A stretch of 64,000 bases of DNA from CAWKGV01 sp963849305. GTDB lineage: Bacteria > Pseudomonadota > Alphaproteobacteria > Acetobacterales > Acetobacteraceae. Below the pieces are notes generated by a model. That model made no database searches and was not told the DNA's origin. It saw nothing but the letters and a program-made list of their open reading frames with translations. Shown piece after piece: positions 1-10,302 of this stretch; position 1 is the first letter of the stretch, and every line of letters begins with the position of its first letter. Both the position numbers and the translations under genes were made by a program. The stretch covers positions 496,001 through 560,000 of the forward strand of contig CAWKGV010000022.1 in assembly GCA_963849305.1 (NCBI GenBank), in the 5' to 3' direction.

Positions 1-607
1 AGCCCGAGCCGGCTCGCGCGAACCGGCAGCCAGATGACGGCCACCACGACGGCGAGCAGGACCAGCCCGTTTGGCAGCCAGGTCGTGATCAGCGTCCCGG
101 TCGCCAAATTGAGGAAACCATCCGGGGCGCCGCCGCCCGGCTGCTCACGGATCAGCAGCGCCACCCCGCCCCAAATGAAGCCGCCGGCCAGCGTGACCAC
201 CACGTCCGGCACGCGCGAGACCACCAGCACGAGGCCGTTCAGTGCCCCCGCGGCAGTCCCGGCCAGCAGGATCAGCGCCGCGATGAGCAAGGATGCGCCG
301 AAGCCGGCATGTTGCATGGCATTGGCCGACAGCACGTTGGCAACGGCCATCAGCGAGCCCACCGACAGATCAATCCCGCCCGACAGGACCACCACGGTCT
401 GGGCCGCGGCTGCGAGCGCCAGCGGCAACGCCCCCAACGTCAGCGACTGCACGTCGAACGCGCCGAAATCGGGGTGGATCGCGACGGTCAAGGCCAGGAA
501 CACCGCGACCAGTGCCGGCATCGCGATTAGCGTCAGGTGGCGTTGCAGGAACCGGCGTGCCCGGCCGCCCGATCCGGCGTCCGCAACGCCGGATTCAGCC
601 GCGCCGC

Positions 608-611
<4 letters not shown>
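1..611 (-). CDS. Ribose-type ABC transporter permease (partial, runs off the left edge)
   Basis: The first 203 codons are present; the C-terminus lies outside the window. This is an inner-membrane permease of the RbsC/XylH/BPD_transp_2 family. A hydrophobic segment begins near residue 24, and the family hallmark GGIDLSVGS is at residues 78-86. The ATG at 611 overlaps the TGA of the upstream ATPase gene (ATGA), so the two are translationally coupled. It should form the channel for the binding protein encoded at 2142-3182. The family is certain from the hallmark; the sugar carried cannot be read from the sequence. Confidence 0.93.
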
Positions 612-2107
<1,496 letters not shown>

Positions 2108-2141
2108 CCGCCGCGCTCCAAGTGAAGCTCCGCCAACCGGA

Positions 2142-3182
2142 TCACGGTCCCTGGCAGGCCACCAGCTCGGGCAGGGTGTAGGTCGTGTACGGCTTCACTT
2201 CCGTCGCCACGCTGTAATACGGATCGAGCTTGGGGTTATACACGCTTTTTAGTTGCTCCATGCCGGAAGCGGTCGAGTTCGGCCATACTTGCGGCGTTAG
2301 CCTAATGACGTGCGGCTGTGGCTTATGCTGCAGCACGTCCAGGGCGACAGCAAGTCCCGCGCCGCCGACAGACGCGGGATTGGTCACTGCCGCGCCGGTC
2401 AGGCCGGCGGAATTCAGGTTGATCAGTTGGCCGATGAAGGCGTTGTTGTCGGCGCCGACGACCGGGACATACTTCGTGTGCGTGGTCCGGTAGGCATCCA
2501 CCACGACCGCGTCGATGCCCGAGGTCCAGACGCCGTCGATCTTCTTGCCGGAGGCGATCAGATCGCGGATCTGCTTGGCGGCGGTATCGAGCGCCCAGCC
2601 CGTGAAGGTGGTCGCGACCACGTTGATCTTCGGGTACTGCTTCAGCGCCGCCTCGAAGCCTTGGTGCCGGTCGGCATCGGCCGGCACGCCGTCGATGCCG
2701 CGCATCTCCACCACGTTGCCCTGGCCGTGCAGATCCTCGAACAGCCAGGTCGCTCCCATTTTTCCGTAGGCGACCTGATCATTGGAGACCACATAGGCCT
2801 GGGGCGCCGACACCGCCTGATCGACCGCGACCACGACGATGCCCCTCGCCGCCGCCTGCTTGATGATCGGGTCCAGGGCGTCGCGGCTGGACGGATTGAC
2901 GACGATCGCGTTCACGCCGGCGGAGATCAGATTGCGCAGGTCCGCGATCTGCTCCGGTGGGCCGCCGTTGCGGTTCGCCAGTACCAGCCTGGAGACGAGG
3001 CCCGATGCCTTGGCCTGGGCCTTGATCGAGCAGATCATCTCCTCGCGCCAGCCGTTGCCGATCAGCGTATTGGACACGCCCACCACGAACTTCTTGGCTT
3101 GCTCGGCCGAGGCCCCGTGGGTCAGGCCCAGCAGGACCGAAACCACAACCGCGCCAGCGTACCTGCCAACATACCGCATCAT
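2142..3182 (-). CDS. Periplasmic sugar-binding protein of the ABC transporter
   Basis: 346 residues. A Sec signal peptide (MMRYVGRYAGAVVV... with probable cleavage after ASA) is followed by a type-I periplasmic binding fold (Peripla_BP_4). Family-typical stretches are IADLRNLISAGVNAIVVNPSS and VVAVDQAV, and VVGADNNAFIG near the C-terminus. It captures the substrate in the periplasm and delivers it to the permease/ATPase encoded downstream. It is the first transporter gene, 12 nt after the NagA-like gene, so the transporter and the deacetylase probably share a transcript. The ligand is unknown; the catabolic neighbours suggest an amino sugar, polyol or nucleoside-like compound. Confidence 0.92.
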   Translation of the reverse strand: MMRYVGRYAGAVVVSVLLGLTHGASAEQAKKFVVGVSNTLIGNGWREEMICSIKAQAKASGLVSRLVLANRNGGPPEQIADLRNLISAGVNAIVVNPSSRDALDPIIKQAAARGIVVVAVDQAVSAPQAYVVSNDQVAYGKMGATWLFEDLHGQGNVVEMRGIDGVPADADRHQGFEAALKQYPKINVVATTFTGWALDTAAKQIRDLIASGKKIDGVWTSGIDAVVVDAYRTTHTKYVPVVGADNNAFIGQLINLNSAGLTGAAVTNPASVGGAGLAVALDVLQHKPQPHVIRLTPQVWPNSTASGMEQLKSVYNPKLDPYYSVATEVKPYTTYTLPELVACQGP

Positions 3183-3194
3183 GTTCTCCCTTGT

Positions 3195-4310
3195 TCAGTC
3201 CACCGCATCGATCGCCTCGCCATCGATCCACACCGCTTGCACGTCGAGGTGTTCGCCAAGCCGAACCAGGCCGGCCCGCGCTCCCGCAACGATCCGGCCA
3301 AGCTCGGATAGACCAAGATAATCCGCCTGCCGGGTCGCCGTCATCCGCGATGCCTCCGGTAGGGGGACTCCGATCTTCGCAAGGTTCCGGAACGCGTCCG
3401 ACATGGTGATAGCGCTGCCCGCCAGTGTCGTGCCGTTCTCCAAGGTGACGAGAGGGCCGTGCTTGATGACCCGCCGCCCCGCGAACCGATGCTCGCCGTC
3501 CGCAAGACCGGCGGCACTGCTTGCGTCGGTAATGGCGTACAACCGGGGGATGGCGCGGCGGGCCGCGCGCACCGCAGTCTCGTGCACGTGGCAGAGATCA
3601 CAGATCAGTTCGGCATAGTCGGCGTGGGCCAGCGCGTAGCGGGTGACGCCTTGTTCGCGGTGATGCACGCCGGACATCGCGTTGAACAGATGCGTGAACC
3701 CGGTGCATCCGCACGCGAATGCAGCGGCTGCCTCGGCGTCGCTTGCACGGCTGTGGCCGATCTGCACCCGACAACCATGCCGTGTCAGCGCCCGCACCAC
3801 GTCGAGGCCGCCGGTTATCTCCGGTGCCACGGTGGCGACGCGGATCGGGCATTGCGTCGCCCACGCATCGGCCAAAGCGGCGTCACCGGCTCGCGTGAGC
3901 GGCGGCTGCGCACCGAGCTGATCGGGGTTGATGAATGGACCCTCCAGATGCGCGCCCAGAACGACAGGCTCGCCCGGACCGGACCGGATACTTGCCGCCG
4001 CGATGTCGGCCAGCGCGGCGCGAATCGCATTGGGCTCAGCGGTGATGGTCGTGGGGGCCATCGCGACGGTTCCGCGCGCGGCATGGTAGCGCAACATCTT
4101 CCGCAGCGACGCTTCACCGCCCATGCAGTCGGCGCCGGCGCCGCCATGCACGTGCAGGTCGATGAAGCCGGGCAGAATGAAAGGCGGTTCCGGCGTGTCG
4201 TCCTCTTCCAGCGCGCGGCCCCGCACGGTGGCGATGCGCCCGTCCGCGATCTCGATGCTGCCGACAACCCAGCCTCCCGGCGTGAGAATGGTTCCGGCGG
4301 GCGTGCTCAT
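3195..4310 (-). CDS. nagA: N-acetylglucosamine-6-phosphate deacetylase-like amidohydrolase
   Basis: 371 residues, normal for NagA. Cytosolic amidohydrolases of this family remove the acetyl group from GlcNAc-6-phosphate. Visible motifs are PGFIDLHVHGG (metal-binding HxH, about residue 50), HLEGPFINP, IGHSRASDAEA, GFTHLFNAMSG and ITDASSAAGL, the last holding the catalytic Asp. The gene opens the leftward transporter operon, which is a reasonable setting for an amino-sugar catabolic enzyme. No kinase or PTS component is visible, so the true substrate could be another N-acetylated sugar phosphate. It is divergent from the oxidoreductase starting at 4429. Confidence 0.88.
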   Translation of the reverse strand: MSTPAGTILTPGGWVVGSIEIADGRIATVRGRALEEDDTPEPPFILPGFIDLHVHGGAGADCMGGEASLRKMLRYHAARGTVAMAPTTITAEPNAIRAALADIAAASIRSGPGEPVVLGAHLEGPFINPDQLGAQPPLTRAGDAALADAWATQCPIRVATVAPEITGGLDVVRALTRHGCRVQIGHSRASDAEAAAAFACGCTGFTHLFNAMSGVHHREQGVTRYALAHADYAELICDLCHVHETAVRAARRAIPRLYAITDASSAAGLADGEHRFAGRRVIKHGPLVTLENGTTLAGSAITMSDAFRNLAKIGVPLPEASRMTATRQADYLGLSELGRIVAGARAGLVRLGEHLDVQAVWIDGEAIDAVD

Positions 4311-4428
4311 GCGAGGCCCTCCGGGGGGAAGTTGACGGCGCCGCTCATGTTGTCACCAGATCTGTCCTCGCTCCAGGCGGCACTTCGCGCTTTCGCTGCT
4401 GCGCGACGGCATGGAAAGGGAAGACCGG

Positions 4429-5525
4429 ATGGCTGACGCGTTTCGCGTTCTGGTGGTCGGGCTCGGCATGCGGGGCTGACCCACGCGGCTGCCTACGAAC
4501 GGATCGAGGGGTTCGAGTTGGCTGGCCTGTGCGCCCGTTCGATCGCGAGGCGCGCCGACCTGCCGGAGCGCTGGTCCGCGCTGCCGCGCTTCGCCGATTA
4601 TGGCCAGGCGCTGGCCACGGTGCGGCCCGATGTCGTCTCGATCAACACCTGGCCGGACACGCACGCCGATTTTGCGATCCGTGCTTTCGCCGCCGGCGCG
4701 CATGTCTTCGTCGAAAAGCCGCTGGCGGAGACGGTGGCCGACGCCGAACGGGTCGCCGCTGCGGCGCGGGCGGGCAGCCGCAAGATGATCGTCGGCTATA
4801 GCGCTCGTCAAAGCCCGAGCTGGATCAGGCTGGTGGAGATCGCGCGCGACCTCGGCAAGCCGCTGGTCATGCGCATGAACCTCAATCAGCAGTCGATCGG
4901 TCCTGCCTGGACTTGGCATCGCAACCTGCTGCGATCGCTGTCGCCCATCGTGGATTGTGGCGTGCACTACGTGGATTTGATGTGCCTGATGACCAGCGCG
5001 CGGCCGGTGCGCGTCCATGCCATCGGTGCACGGCTCAGCGACGAGATCGCACCGGACATGTACAACTACGGCCAGCTTCAGGTCACGTTCGACGACGGCT
5101 CGGTCGGCTGGTACGAGGCCGGCTGGGGCCCAATGATGAGCGAGACGGCGTTCTTCGTGAAGGACGTGATCGGTCCGAAAGGTTCGGTGAGCATCCTGTC
5201 GCCCGAACATGGCCGCTGCAATCCGGCGGGCGCTCGAACGACCGTCTCGTCCGATATCGAGACGCATGCGAAGGGGGCCGTATTGCGTGTGCATCATGCG
5301 GCGCTCGATCCCGACGACGCGATGCTCATGGCCGACGACGACATCATTATCACAGACACGCCGGACCATGACCAGATCAGCGAACGCGAGCAGCGCTGGT
5401 TGCTAGATGCGATCCGCGATGATATCGACCTATCGCGCCATTGGGCGGACGCGGTCAACAGCCTTCGGATCGTTCTGGCTGCCGACGAGAGCATTCGCTC
5501 CGGCCGCGTCGTCAAGCTCGCGTAG
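4429..5525 (+). pseudogene. Gfo/Idh/MocA-family sugar dehydrogenase with a frameshift
   Basis: The reading frame starts at ATG 4429 behind an AAGGGAAG ribosome site and encodes the Rossmann start VLVVGLGMRG, then meets TGA at 4477-4479. Homology continues one base out of frame (THAAAYERIEGFELAGLCARS) to the TAG ending at 5525. One missing base near 4471-4479 would restore a protein of about 365 residues, normal for the family. The rest looks intact: EKPLAETVADAE (active-site Lys), then the beta-sheet C-terminal domain. Members oxidise sugars, inositols or amino sugars with NAD(P). It diverges from the NagA/ABC operon and fits the same catabolic theme. Decay and base-calling error cannot be told apart here. 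Confidence 0.82.
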
Positions 5526-5711
5526 CGCATGCCGCACCGCCCACACATCGGTCCAGATGCCGCCATCGTTCGCCGAGCGCACGGCGGCGGCGGCGAAGCG
5601 CATCGCCGCCAGACCCTCGGCGATTCCGGGCACCGTGGTGGCGGGCGGGTCCGGCGCGCGACCTTCGCGCCGCGCCCGGATCAGTTCCGCCGCGTCAGCA
5701 TACGTTCCGGA

Positions 5712-6119
5712 TCATGGTTTGCCAATCCGGAACACATCCAGCAACGCATCATGCGACCGGCCCTGCAGCCGCACGGTCATCGCCATCCCGGCGGGGACCG
5801 CCCAGGTGTCGCCGGAACGTCGGGTGGTCTCCTGGCCATTCATCGATGTGACCACATCGCCGCTCACTAGCGTGGCCACGTAATAGTCGCCGCCGGGCAC
5901 TTCGATGCTGCGGCTTCCGATCAGGAACAGACTGCCAAGCGTCACGCGCAGCGGCGCGGCACCGGCGGTCGGCGCGGGGATATTGGTGACGAAACGGGTT
6001 TGCGCGGTCACGCGCCCCTTGCCGGCGCTTCCTTGCCCGGCATCAGCGGACTGCGCTGCGGCGGAGCCGGATAGCAGCAAGGCAAATGCAGCGGAAATCG
6101 GAATGATTTTCCTCATCAT
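5712..6119 (-). CDS. Small exported protein, cupin-like
   Basis: 135 residues. I chose the start at 6119 because AAGGAG lies correctly upstream and the protein then begins with a classic signal peptide (MMRKIIPISAAFALLLSGSAAAQ). The mature part is rich in short beta strands: a GGDYYVATLVSGDV region, then DTWAVPAGMAMTVRLQGRS, a pattern seen in small single-domain cupins. No metal-ligand His cluster is obvious. It is the last gene of the run 8202-7750, 7749-6133, 6119-5712, separated from the propeller gene by 13 nt. The layout resembles the 150-residue exported protein on the other side of the propeller gene. Function unknown. Confidence 0.75.
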   Translation of the reverse strand: MMRKIIPISAAFALLLSGSAAAQSADAGQGSAGKGRVTAQTRFVTNIPAPTAGAAPLRVTLGSLFLIGSRSIEVPGGDYYVATLVSGDVVTSMNGQETTRRSGDTWAVPAGMAMTVRLQGRSHDALLDVFRIGKP

Positions 6120-6132
6120 ACCGTCTCCTTCA

Positions 6133-7749
6133 TCACGGTGAGAGCATGTAGACATGGCCGCCGGCGGTCGCCACGAACAGCCTGCCGCCGGCGATGGCGG
6201 CCTCGTTGCGCAGCCCCGCGGCATCGGACCCATCGGGCAAGGTGACGTCCGCCAGCACCGCCGGCACGGGAACCAGCCGGTAGCCAAGGGCGGTGCAGAA
6301 GGCGTTCGGTATCAGCACCTGTGAGCAACGAACGCCGACAGACGGGGCGCGTGCCGGATCCGCGAGGGCAACGACGTGACCCGCGTCGGTCGTGATGTAG
6401 AAGATGCCGCGCGTGACGGTCGGCGCGCCAAGCCCATAGCCGGAGTGGCTGTTGTTCGGGACATCGGCGATCCAGCGCACGCGATGGGTCGCCTGCGGCG
6501 TGCAGGCGTTGAGGGCATGCAGCAGGCCATAGCCAACCGATACGCCGCCCGGCACGAGTGCCTCGCCACCCGTGACGATGCCCAGCACGCTGCCCCATGA
6601 CGCGCCGGGCCGTTTATAGTCCGTATCGCCATGGATATGCGCGCCGGCCGGCGAGAAATGGCAATGGCCGCCCGGCGGCACAGTGGCTGGGAACTGCCAG
6701 CGGCAGGCGCCGTTGTGCACATCGATCGCGTAGGTCCAGCCATCCTTCATGACCGAGGCGGCAAGGTCACCGCACATCGTGTCCATCAAGGTGACGCCCG
6801 CTGCCCAGTCGGGATCGTCGTCCAACGCGAAGGGCACCGGCTGGAACTGCCAGTCGATTGCGCCGGAATCGCCGTCGACGCGCAGCATGCTCAGGCCGCG
6901 GTTGGGCACCGGTTCCGAGACCACGCCATCGGCGGTGTTGCCGGTCGTGAACAGAACGTCGTCATGATCCGCGGCGGCCGCGTTCCAGATGCCGCCACCG
7001 CGGTCCGACGTGGCGACGAAGGAGAACTTCGGCACAATGTGGCCGGTGTCGGCATCAACAGCGATCAGCTTGCCATTCTGGATCGGATCGTCACCGGCGT
7101 CGTGGACGCCGATGTAGACGCGATGTCCATGCACTAGTGGAGCCGAGTAGCCGATCCGCTCATGCTGTTCGAACGTAGCGCCGGGCGTGCAGCCGTTGAC
7201 GCGCGCGGCCACATCGCTTTTCCAGACCAACGCGCCAGTAACCTGATCTAGGGCCCAGAGCCGGCCGCTTCCCATGCCACCATCGGTGGCCGGATCGGGG
7301 TCCGGGGCGCCGAAGATGACCAGATTGTTACGGCTGCCGGCGCTCGACATCACGCCATAATGGCCATAGGTCTGGGGGAAGCCGCCGCCGAAGCATGTCC
7401 CCAGCAGCGGCGGCTGCAAGGCTGGCGGAAACTGCCACAACAGGGCGCCGGTGGCGGCATCGAGCGCATAGAAGCGCCCGTTAGTATTGCCGACGAACAC
7501 GCGGTCCTTCACCACGATGGGAGAGGCGAGGAACACGCCGCCGACACCGCCGGGCGCCGGCGGAAACTGCCAGCGCACCGCGAGGCTGGGCACCTTGGCC
7601 GGATCGGACAAGGCACTGTGATCTTCCTGCTCGCCAGTGCGGGCGGTGTCGTGGCGATATTGCGGCCAGTCGTCAGCGGCCCATGCGCCCGCCTGGAAGC
7701 TAATTAGCAGTGCCGCCCAGGCGGTACCGCGGATCAGGTGCGCGCGCAT
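6133..7749 (-). CDS. Exported PQQ-type beta-propeller protein
   Basis: 538 residues with a signal peptide ending near GAWA|ADD. The mature protein starts DDWPQYRHDTARTG, the opening typical of PQQ/BamB-like propellers. Repeated blade signatures follow, such as GRFYALDAATGALLWQFP, LWALDQVTGALVWKSD, KLIAVDADTG, TYAIDVHNGACRWQFP and GHVYMLSP. There is no CxxCH haem motif, so this is not a quinohaemoprotein. It could be a periplasmic quinoprotein dehydrogenase or a non-catalytic propeller; the sequence alone does not show whether the PQQ ligands are present. Its ATG follows directly after the TAG of the upstream gene, indicating tight coupling. Confidence 0.87.
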   Translation of the reverse strand: MRAHLIRGTAWAALLISFQAGAWAADDWPQYRHDTARTGEQEDHSALSDPAKVPSLAVRWQFPPAPGGVGGVFLASPIVVKDRVFVGNTNGRFYALDAATGALLWQFPPALQPPLLGTCFGGGFPQTYGHYGVMSSAGSRNNLVIFGAPDPDPATDGGMGSGRLWALDQVTGALVWKSDVAARVNGCTPGATFEQHERIGYSAPLVHGHRVYIGVHDAGDDPIQNGKLIAVDADTGHIVPKFSFVATSDRGGGIWNAAAADHDDVLFTTGNTADGVVSEPVPNRGLSMLRVDGDSGAIDWQFQPVPFALDDDPDWAAGVTLMDTMCGDLAASVMKDGWTYAIDVHNGACRWQFPATVPPGGHCHFSPAGAHIHGDTDYKRPGASWGSVLGIVTGGEALVPGGVSVGYGLLHALNACTPQATHRVRWIADVPNNSHSGYGLGAPTVTRGIFYITTDAGHVVALADPARAPSVGVRCSQVLIPNAFCTALGYRLVPVPAVLADVTLPDGSDAAGLRNEAAIAGGRLFVATAGGHVYMLSP

Positions 7750-8202
7750 CTATCGAACCCCCACGCTGTAAAGACGCAGTATGGATGGCGTGTCTCCGCC
7801 TATGATCTCCAGAGGCTCTCCCGCGGGAACGATCGTCACGCCCGCCGCGGCACGTGTCGGTGGCTGCCCGTCGACACGCAGCATGGCCTCGCCGCTACGG
7901 GCATCGACAAGCGTTGTGCCGGGCACCGAATCAAGGCGCACTGTGCTGCGAGGCGCAACAATCAGTTCGCGGATTTCGACGTTGGCGTTGGCCGGTCCGA
8001 TACCCCGGAAGACGGCCCGAATACCAGCGTTCTGCGTGCCGAGGCGTTCGAACGGGGCTGGCAGCGGGCGGACGGCAGCCGGGTTGCTAGCCGCAGATTC
8101 TGGTAGTGGCCCCGTGTCCTCATGACCGCCACCCTGTGCCAGCGCGAGCGGTGTCGTGGCGCTAGCAAGGGCCCAAATCGACAGAGCCGAAATGATGCGC
8201 AT
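7750..8202 (-). CDS. Small exported protein, cupin-like
   Basis: 150 residues. The start at 8202 is set by GGAGGAAAC upstream and a signal peptide (MRIISALSIWALASATTPLALAQ). The mature domain has a strand-rich core (ELIVAPRSTVRLDSVPG, then DGQPPTRAAAGVTIVPAGEP) reminiscent of a small cupin that has lost its metal ligands. The stop TAG touches the ATG of the propeller gene, so the two are co-translated. It sits on one side of the propeller gene as the 135-residue protein sits on the other. They may be partner subunits; that is inference. No precise family is recognised. Confidence 0.72.
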   Translation of the reverse strand: MRIISALSIWALASATTPLALAQGGGHEDTGPLPESAASNPAAVRPLPAPFERLGTQNAGIRAVFRGIGPANANVEIRELIVAPRSTVRLDSVPGTTLVDARSGEAMLRVDGQPPTRAAAGVTIVPAGEPLEIIGGDTPSILRLYSVGVR

Positions 8203-8342
8203 GCGTGTTTCCTCCTTGACGAGGTGGAATGACGTCGAAAGTGCGCTTCTTTGGGCATCGCGCGTCACGGCGCATGGCTGGCCTCGCTCCTGCGCCGATG
8301 GACAATGGGCGGAGCCCGTCAGGGCGGCGGGACCAGGGAACG

Positions 8343-8561
8343 TTATCGCGCCCTGACGAACCCGCCGGCCGAAGGCGTGCCGCCGGCATCGCCGCTGGCC
8401 GCAGCCTGCGGCGCACCGGGTGTTGGTGTGGCGACCGGGGCCGGGCCGCCGTGCTGGTACATCAAGTCTGCCTGCGAGCCCGTGGATGTTGCCGCACCGC
8501 CGCCTGCTTTCGCGGCCGTGGGTGCCTCGCCGCCATTGTTGATCGTGATCTGTCCAGACAT
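8343..8561 (-). CDS. Gly/Ala/Pro-rich 72-residue protein, unknown
   Basis: The start at 8561 follows a strong GGAGGAGAG site. The protein begins MSGQITINNGG and is then dominated by Ala, Gly, Pro, Thr and Ser (AAKAGGGAATSTGS, PAPVATPTPGAPQAAASG), ending AGGFVRAR. There is no signal peptide, membrane segment or Cys. Low complexity and a strong ribosome site suggest a small structural or substrate-like protein rather than an enzyme. It lies between the 84-residue domain protein and the exported protein genes, all on the same strand. I do not recognise a family. Confidence 0.6.
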   Translation of the reverse strand: MSGQITINNGGEAPTAAKAGGGAATSTGSQADLMYQHGGPAPVATPTPGAPQAAASGDAGGTPSAGGFVRAR

Positions 8562-8629
8562 GATCTCTCCTCCGGTTTGCTTTGACAAAACGCGAACGCC
8601 GTCCCACGTCAAGATTTCAATCGACCAGC

Positions 8630-8884
8630 TTAAGGGAAAATCGCATACCGGGCTTCGATGTCGACGTTGGTGTTCGTCGTGTTCGTAATACTGATCCAGT
8701 AGGTAACGGCCGTCGCGCTGGCAAGCTGCACAGCGACAGACCAGGTTATCTCCGGGGACGATGTATTGATAGAATCCGGGACGACCGTCCAGATAACGTA
8801 GGAGGCTGGATTCCAGTTGAAGGTGAACCAGCGGGCCGTCTGGTTGGCTGGCACGGTTCCGCGAAATTGAACGCCGGTTTGCAT
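8630..8884 (-). CDS. Stand-alone copy of the C-terminal domain of the neighbouring metallopeptidase-like protein
   Basis: 84 residues. It aligns over its whole length with residues about 230-311 of the 314-residue protein encoded directly upstream. Shared landmarks are the GT...AN opening, ARWFTFNW, an identical TWSVAVQ, TYWIS-TN-TN, and ARY near the end. The pattern suggests a beta-sandwich of about 80 residues. There is no signal peptide. It starts 10 nt after the end of the upstream gene, so it is in the same transcript. It is probably a duplicated domain that can act as a partner, decoy or assembly subunit. The fold is inferred; function unknown. Confidence 0.72.
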   Translation of the reverse strand: MQTGVQFRGTVPANQTARWFTFNWNPASYVIWTVVPDSINTSSPEITWSVAVQLASATAVTYWISITNTTNTNVDIEARYAIFP

Positions 8885-8894
8885 GGGCTTTCTC

Positions 8895-9839
8895 CTATTG
8901 CCATCTGCCGAGCACGACGTAGCGGGCCAGGAAGTTGACCGCCGCGTTGGTACTGTTCGTCACGGAGATCCAATACGTAATGTAAGAACCCGCCGTGCGT
9001 TGCACCGCGACGCTCCAGGTTAGTTGCGCGCCGGCACTGTTGACGGTTGTGGGCATCATTGTCCACGCGACTTGCTGCCATGAGGGCCAGTTGAAGGTAA
9101 ACCAACGCGCGGACGAATTGGCGTCGACCGTCCCGGTGAACTGCGTACCCACAAACGGAAATGTTTGTGCGGGATAGTCGAAGACAACGCAGGCTTTAGC
9201 AGCCTGCGACCAGAGCGACTGAACGCTCGCGCCATTGACTGTTCCGTCGGTTCCCTCGCAGACATCACCGATTTCGCACCATCCGCCGCCGGAACAGGTA
9301 CCGGGATCGCCGAGTACTGCCGAACCTTCCGGATCCGTCATCGACTCGGCGATTTCGTGTGATGCGATGATCGAGACGCTGGACAGGGTACCGTTGTTCG
9401 TAACCCAGGCGAAGCGAACGCGCTGGCCGCTATTGTTTGTGTAATAAGTGTGCTCACCGATGACGCCACTGGTGGCCGAGTTGATGCCTCGCGGCATGAA
9501 CACGATGTAGAGGGCTTGGTTGTCGGCATCGATGTTGGGGATCGTCCCGGCGCTGATCAGGCCGCTAACCAGGTTTGAAACATTCGTATCGGTAAAGTTG
9601 TCAGGTGGATTGCTGCTGATAACGGTATGCGTGCCCAGGATATAGCCCTGGCCAACGCCACGGTATTGTGCGAGGCCCGTTAGATATCCACCCGATACGA
9701 TTCTGTCGATCGCGTCGGTGACCTGCGCTGATGTGGGAGTAGGTGGTGGGTTGCTGGTCCATGCACTGCCCCAGAATATCAGGTAGGCCCGGACGAACTG
9801 GATTACGGGCCCATCATGATCGGTGAAGTTGATCGCCAT
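8895..9839 (-). CDS. EXORDIUM-like putative zinc metallopeptidase with C-terminal beta domain
   Basis: 314 residues; start 9839 is supported by GGGGAGAC upstream. Residues 161-165 read HEIAE and 189-192 EIGD followed by VCEG. This His/Glu plus EI(A/G)DxC arrangement is what I know from EXORDIUM/phosphate-induced proteins and related bacterial proteins, where it looks like a metal site. The N-terminal half carries an EXORDIUM-style start (YLIFWGSAWTSN) and a DAIDRIVSGGYLTGL helix. Residues about 230-311 form a separate beta domain, duplicated as the next gene. No Sec signal peptide is visible, so export, if any, would need another route. Catalysis is inferred, not shown. Confidence 0.75.
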   Translation of the reverse strand: MAINFTDHDGPVIQFVRAYLIFWGSAWTSNPPPTPTSAQVTDAIDRIVSGGYLTGLAQYRGVGQGYILGTHTVISSNPPDNFTDTNVSNLVSGLISAGTIPNIDADNQALYIVFMPRGINSATSGVIGEHTYYTNNSGQRVRFAWVTNNGTLSSVSIIASHEIAESMTDPEGSAVLGDPGTCSGGGWCEIGDVCEGTDGTVNGASVQSLWSQAAKACVVFDYPAQTFPFVGTQFTGTVDANSSARWFTFNWPSWQQVAWTMMPTTVNSAGAQLTWSVAVQRTAGSYITYWISVTNSTNAAVNFLARYVVLGRWQ

Positions 9840-10302
9840 GAGTGTCTCCCCAATGCCGGGCGCCGCGCGGCCCTGCCGCCCATCTCATGAGCAATGCCGC
9901 GCGACGCCGGCACGTAATAGGTCGGCCAGCCATCCACCGCTGTCTGTCTGCATCGGTGCCAGCACCGTCGCCAAGTGGAGCGACGGGCAGGATCACCCTT
10001 TATCGCGATGAAATGCCCACCCTCATCATGGCACGTGTTGAGAGAAGGCGCTGTGATCTGGTTCACAGACGCCCGGTTTTTGGCTCGGGCATGGGTCAGC
10101 TGGGTGCCAATTCTATCTTGCGCCGACATCCATCACGGTGCCTCATGGCGCGCTTCGACCCGCTATCGATTGGGCGGTTTGGCCGCCTGCCCCGCCACTG
10201 ACATAGACCCGGGGACCAATCGAACCTACTCGTTCGTTATTGTTCCTTGGCGTCCCAATCGAAGCCTGCGCCCGGTGCCGCGCGCGGCGGCGGCCTCGAC
10301 CA
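9840..10302. other. 463-nt intergenic region without a recognisable gene
   Basis: It lies between the metallopeptidase-like gene and the end of the isomerase/epimerase gene, both on the minus strand. It should hold the promoter of the 9839-leftward cluster near its left end. I see no conserved protein, RNA structure or transposon end; short open frames here have atypical composition and no ribosome site. Confidence 0.5.
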
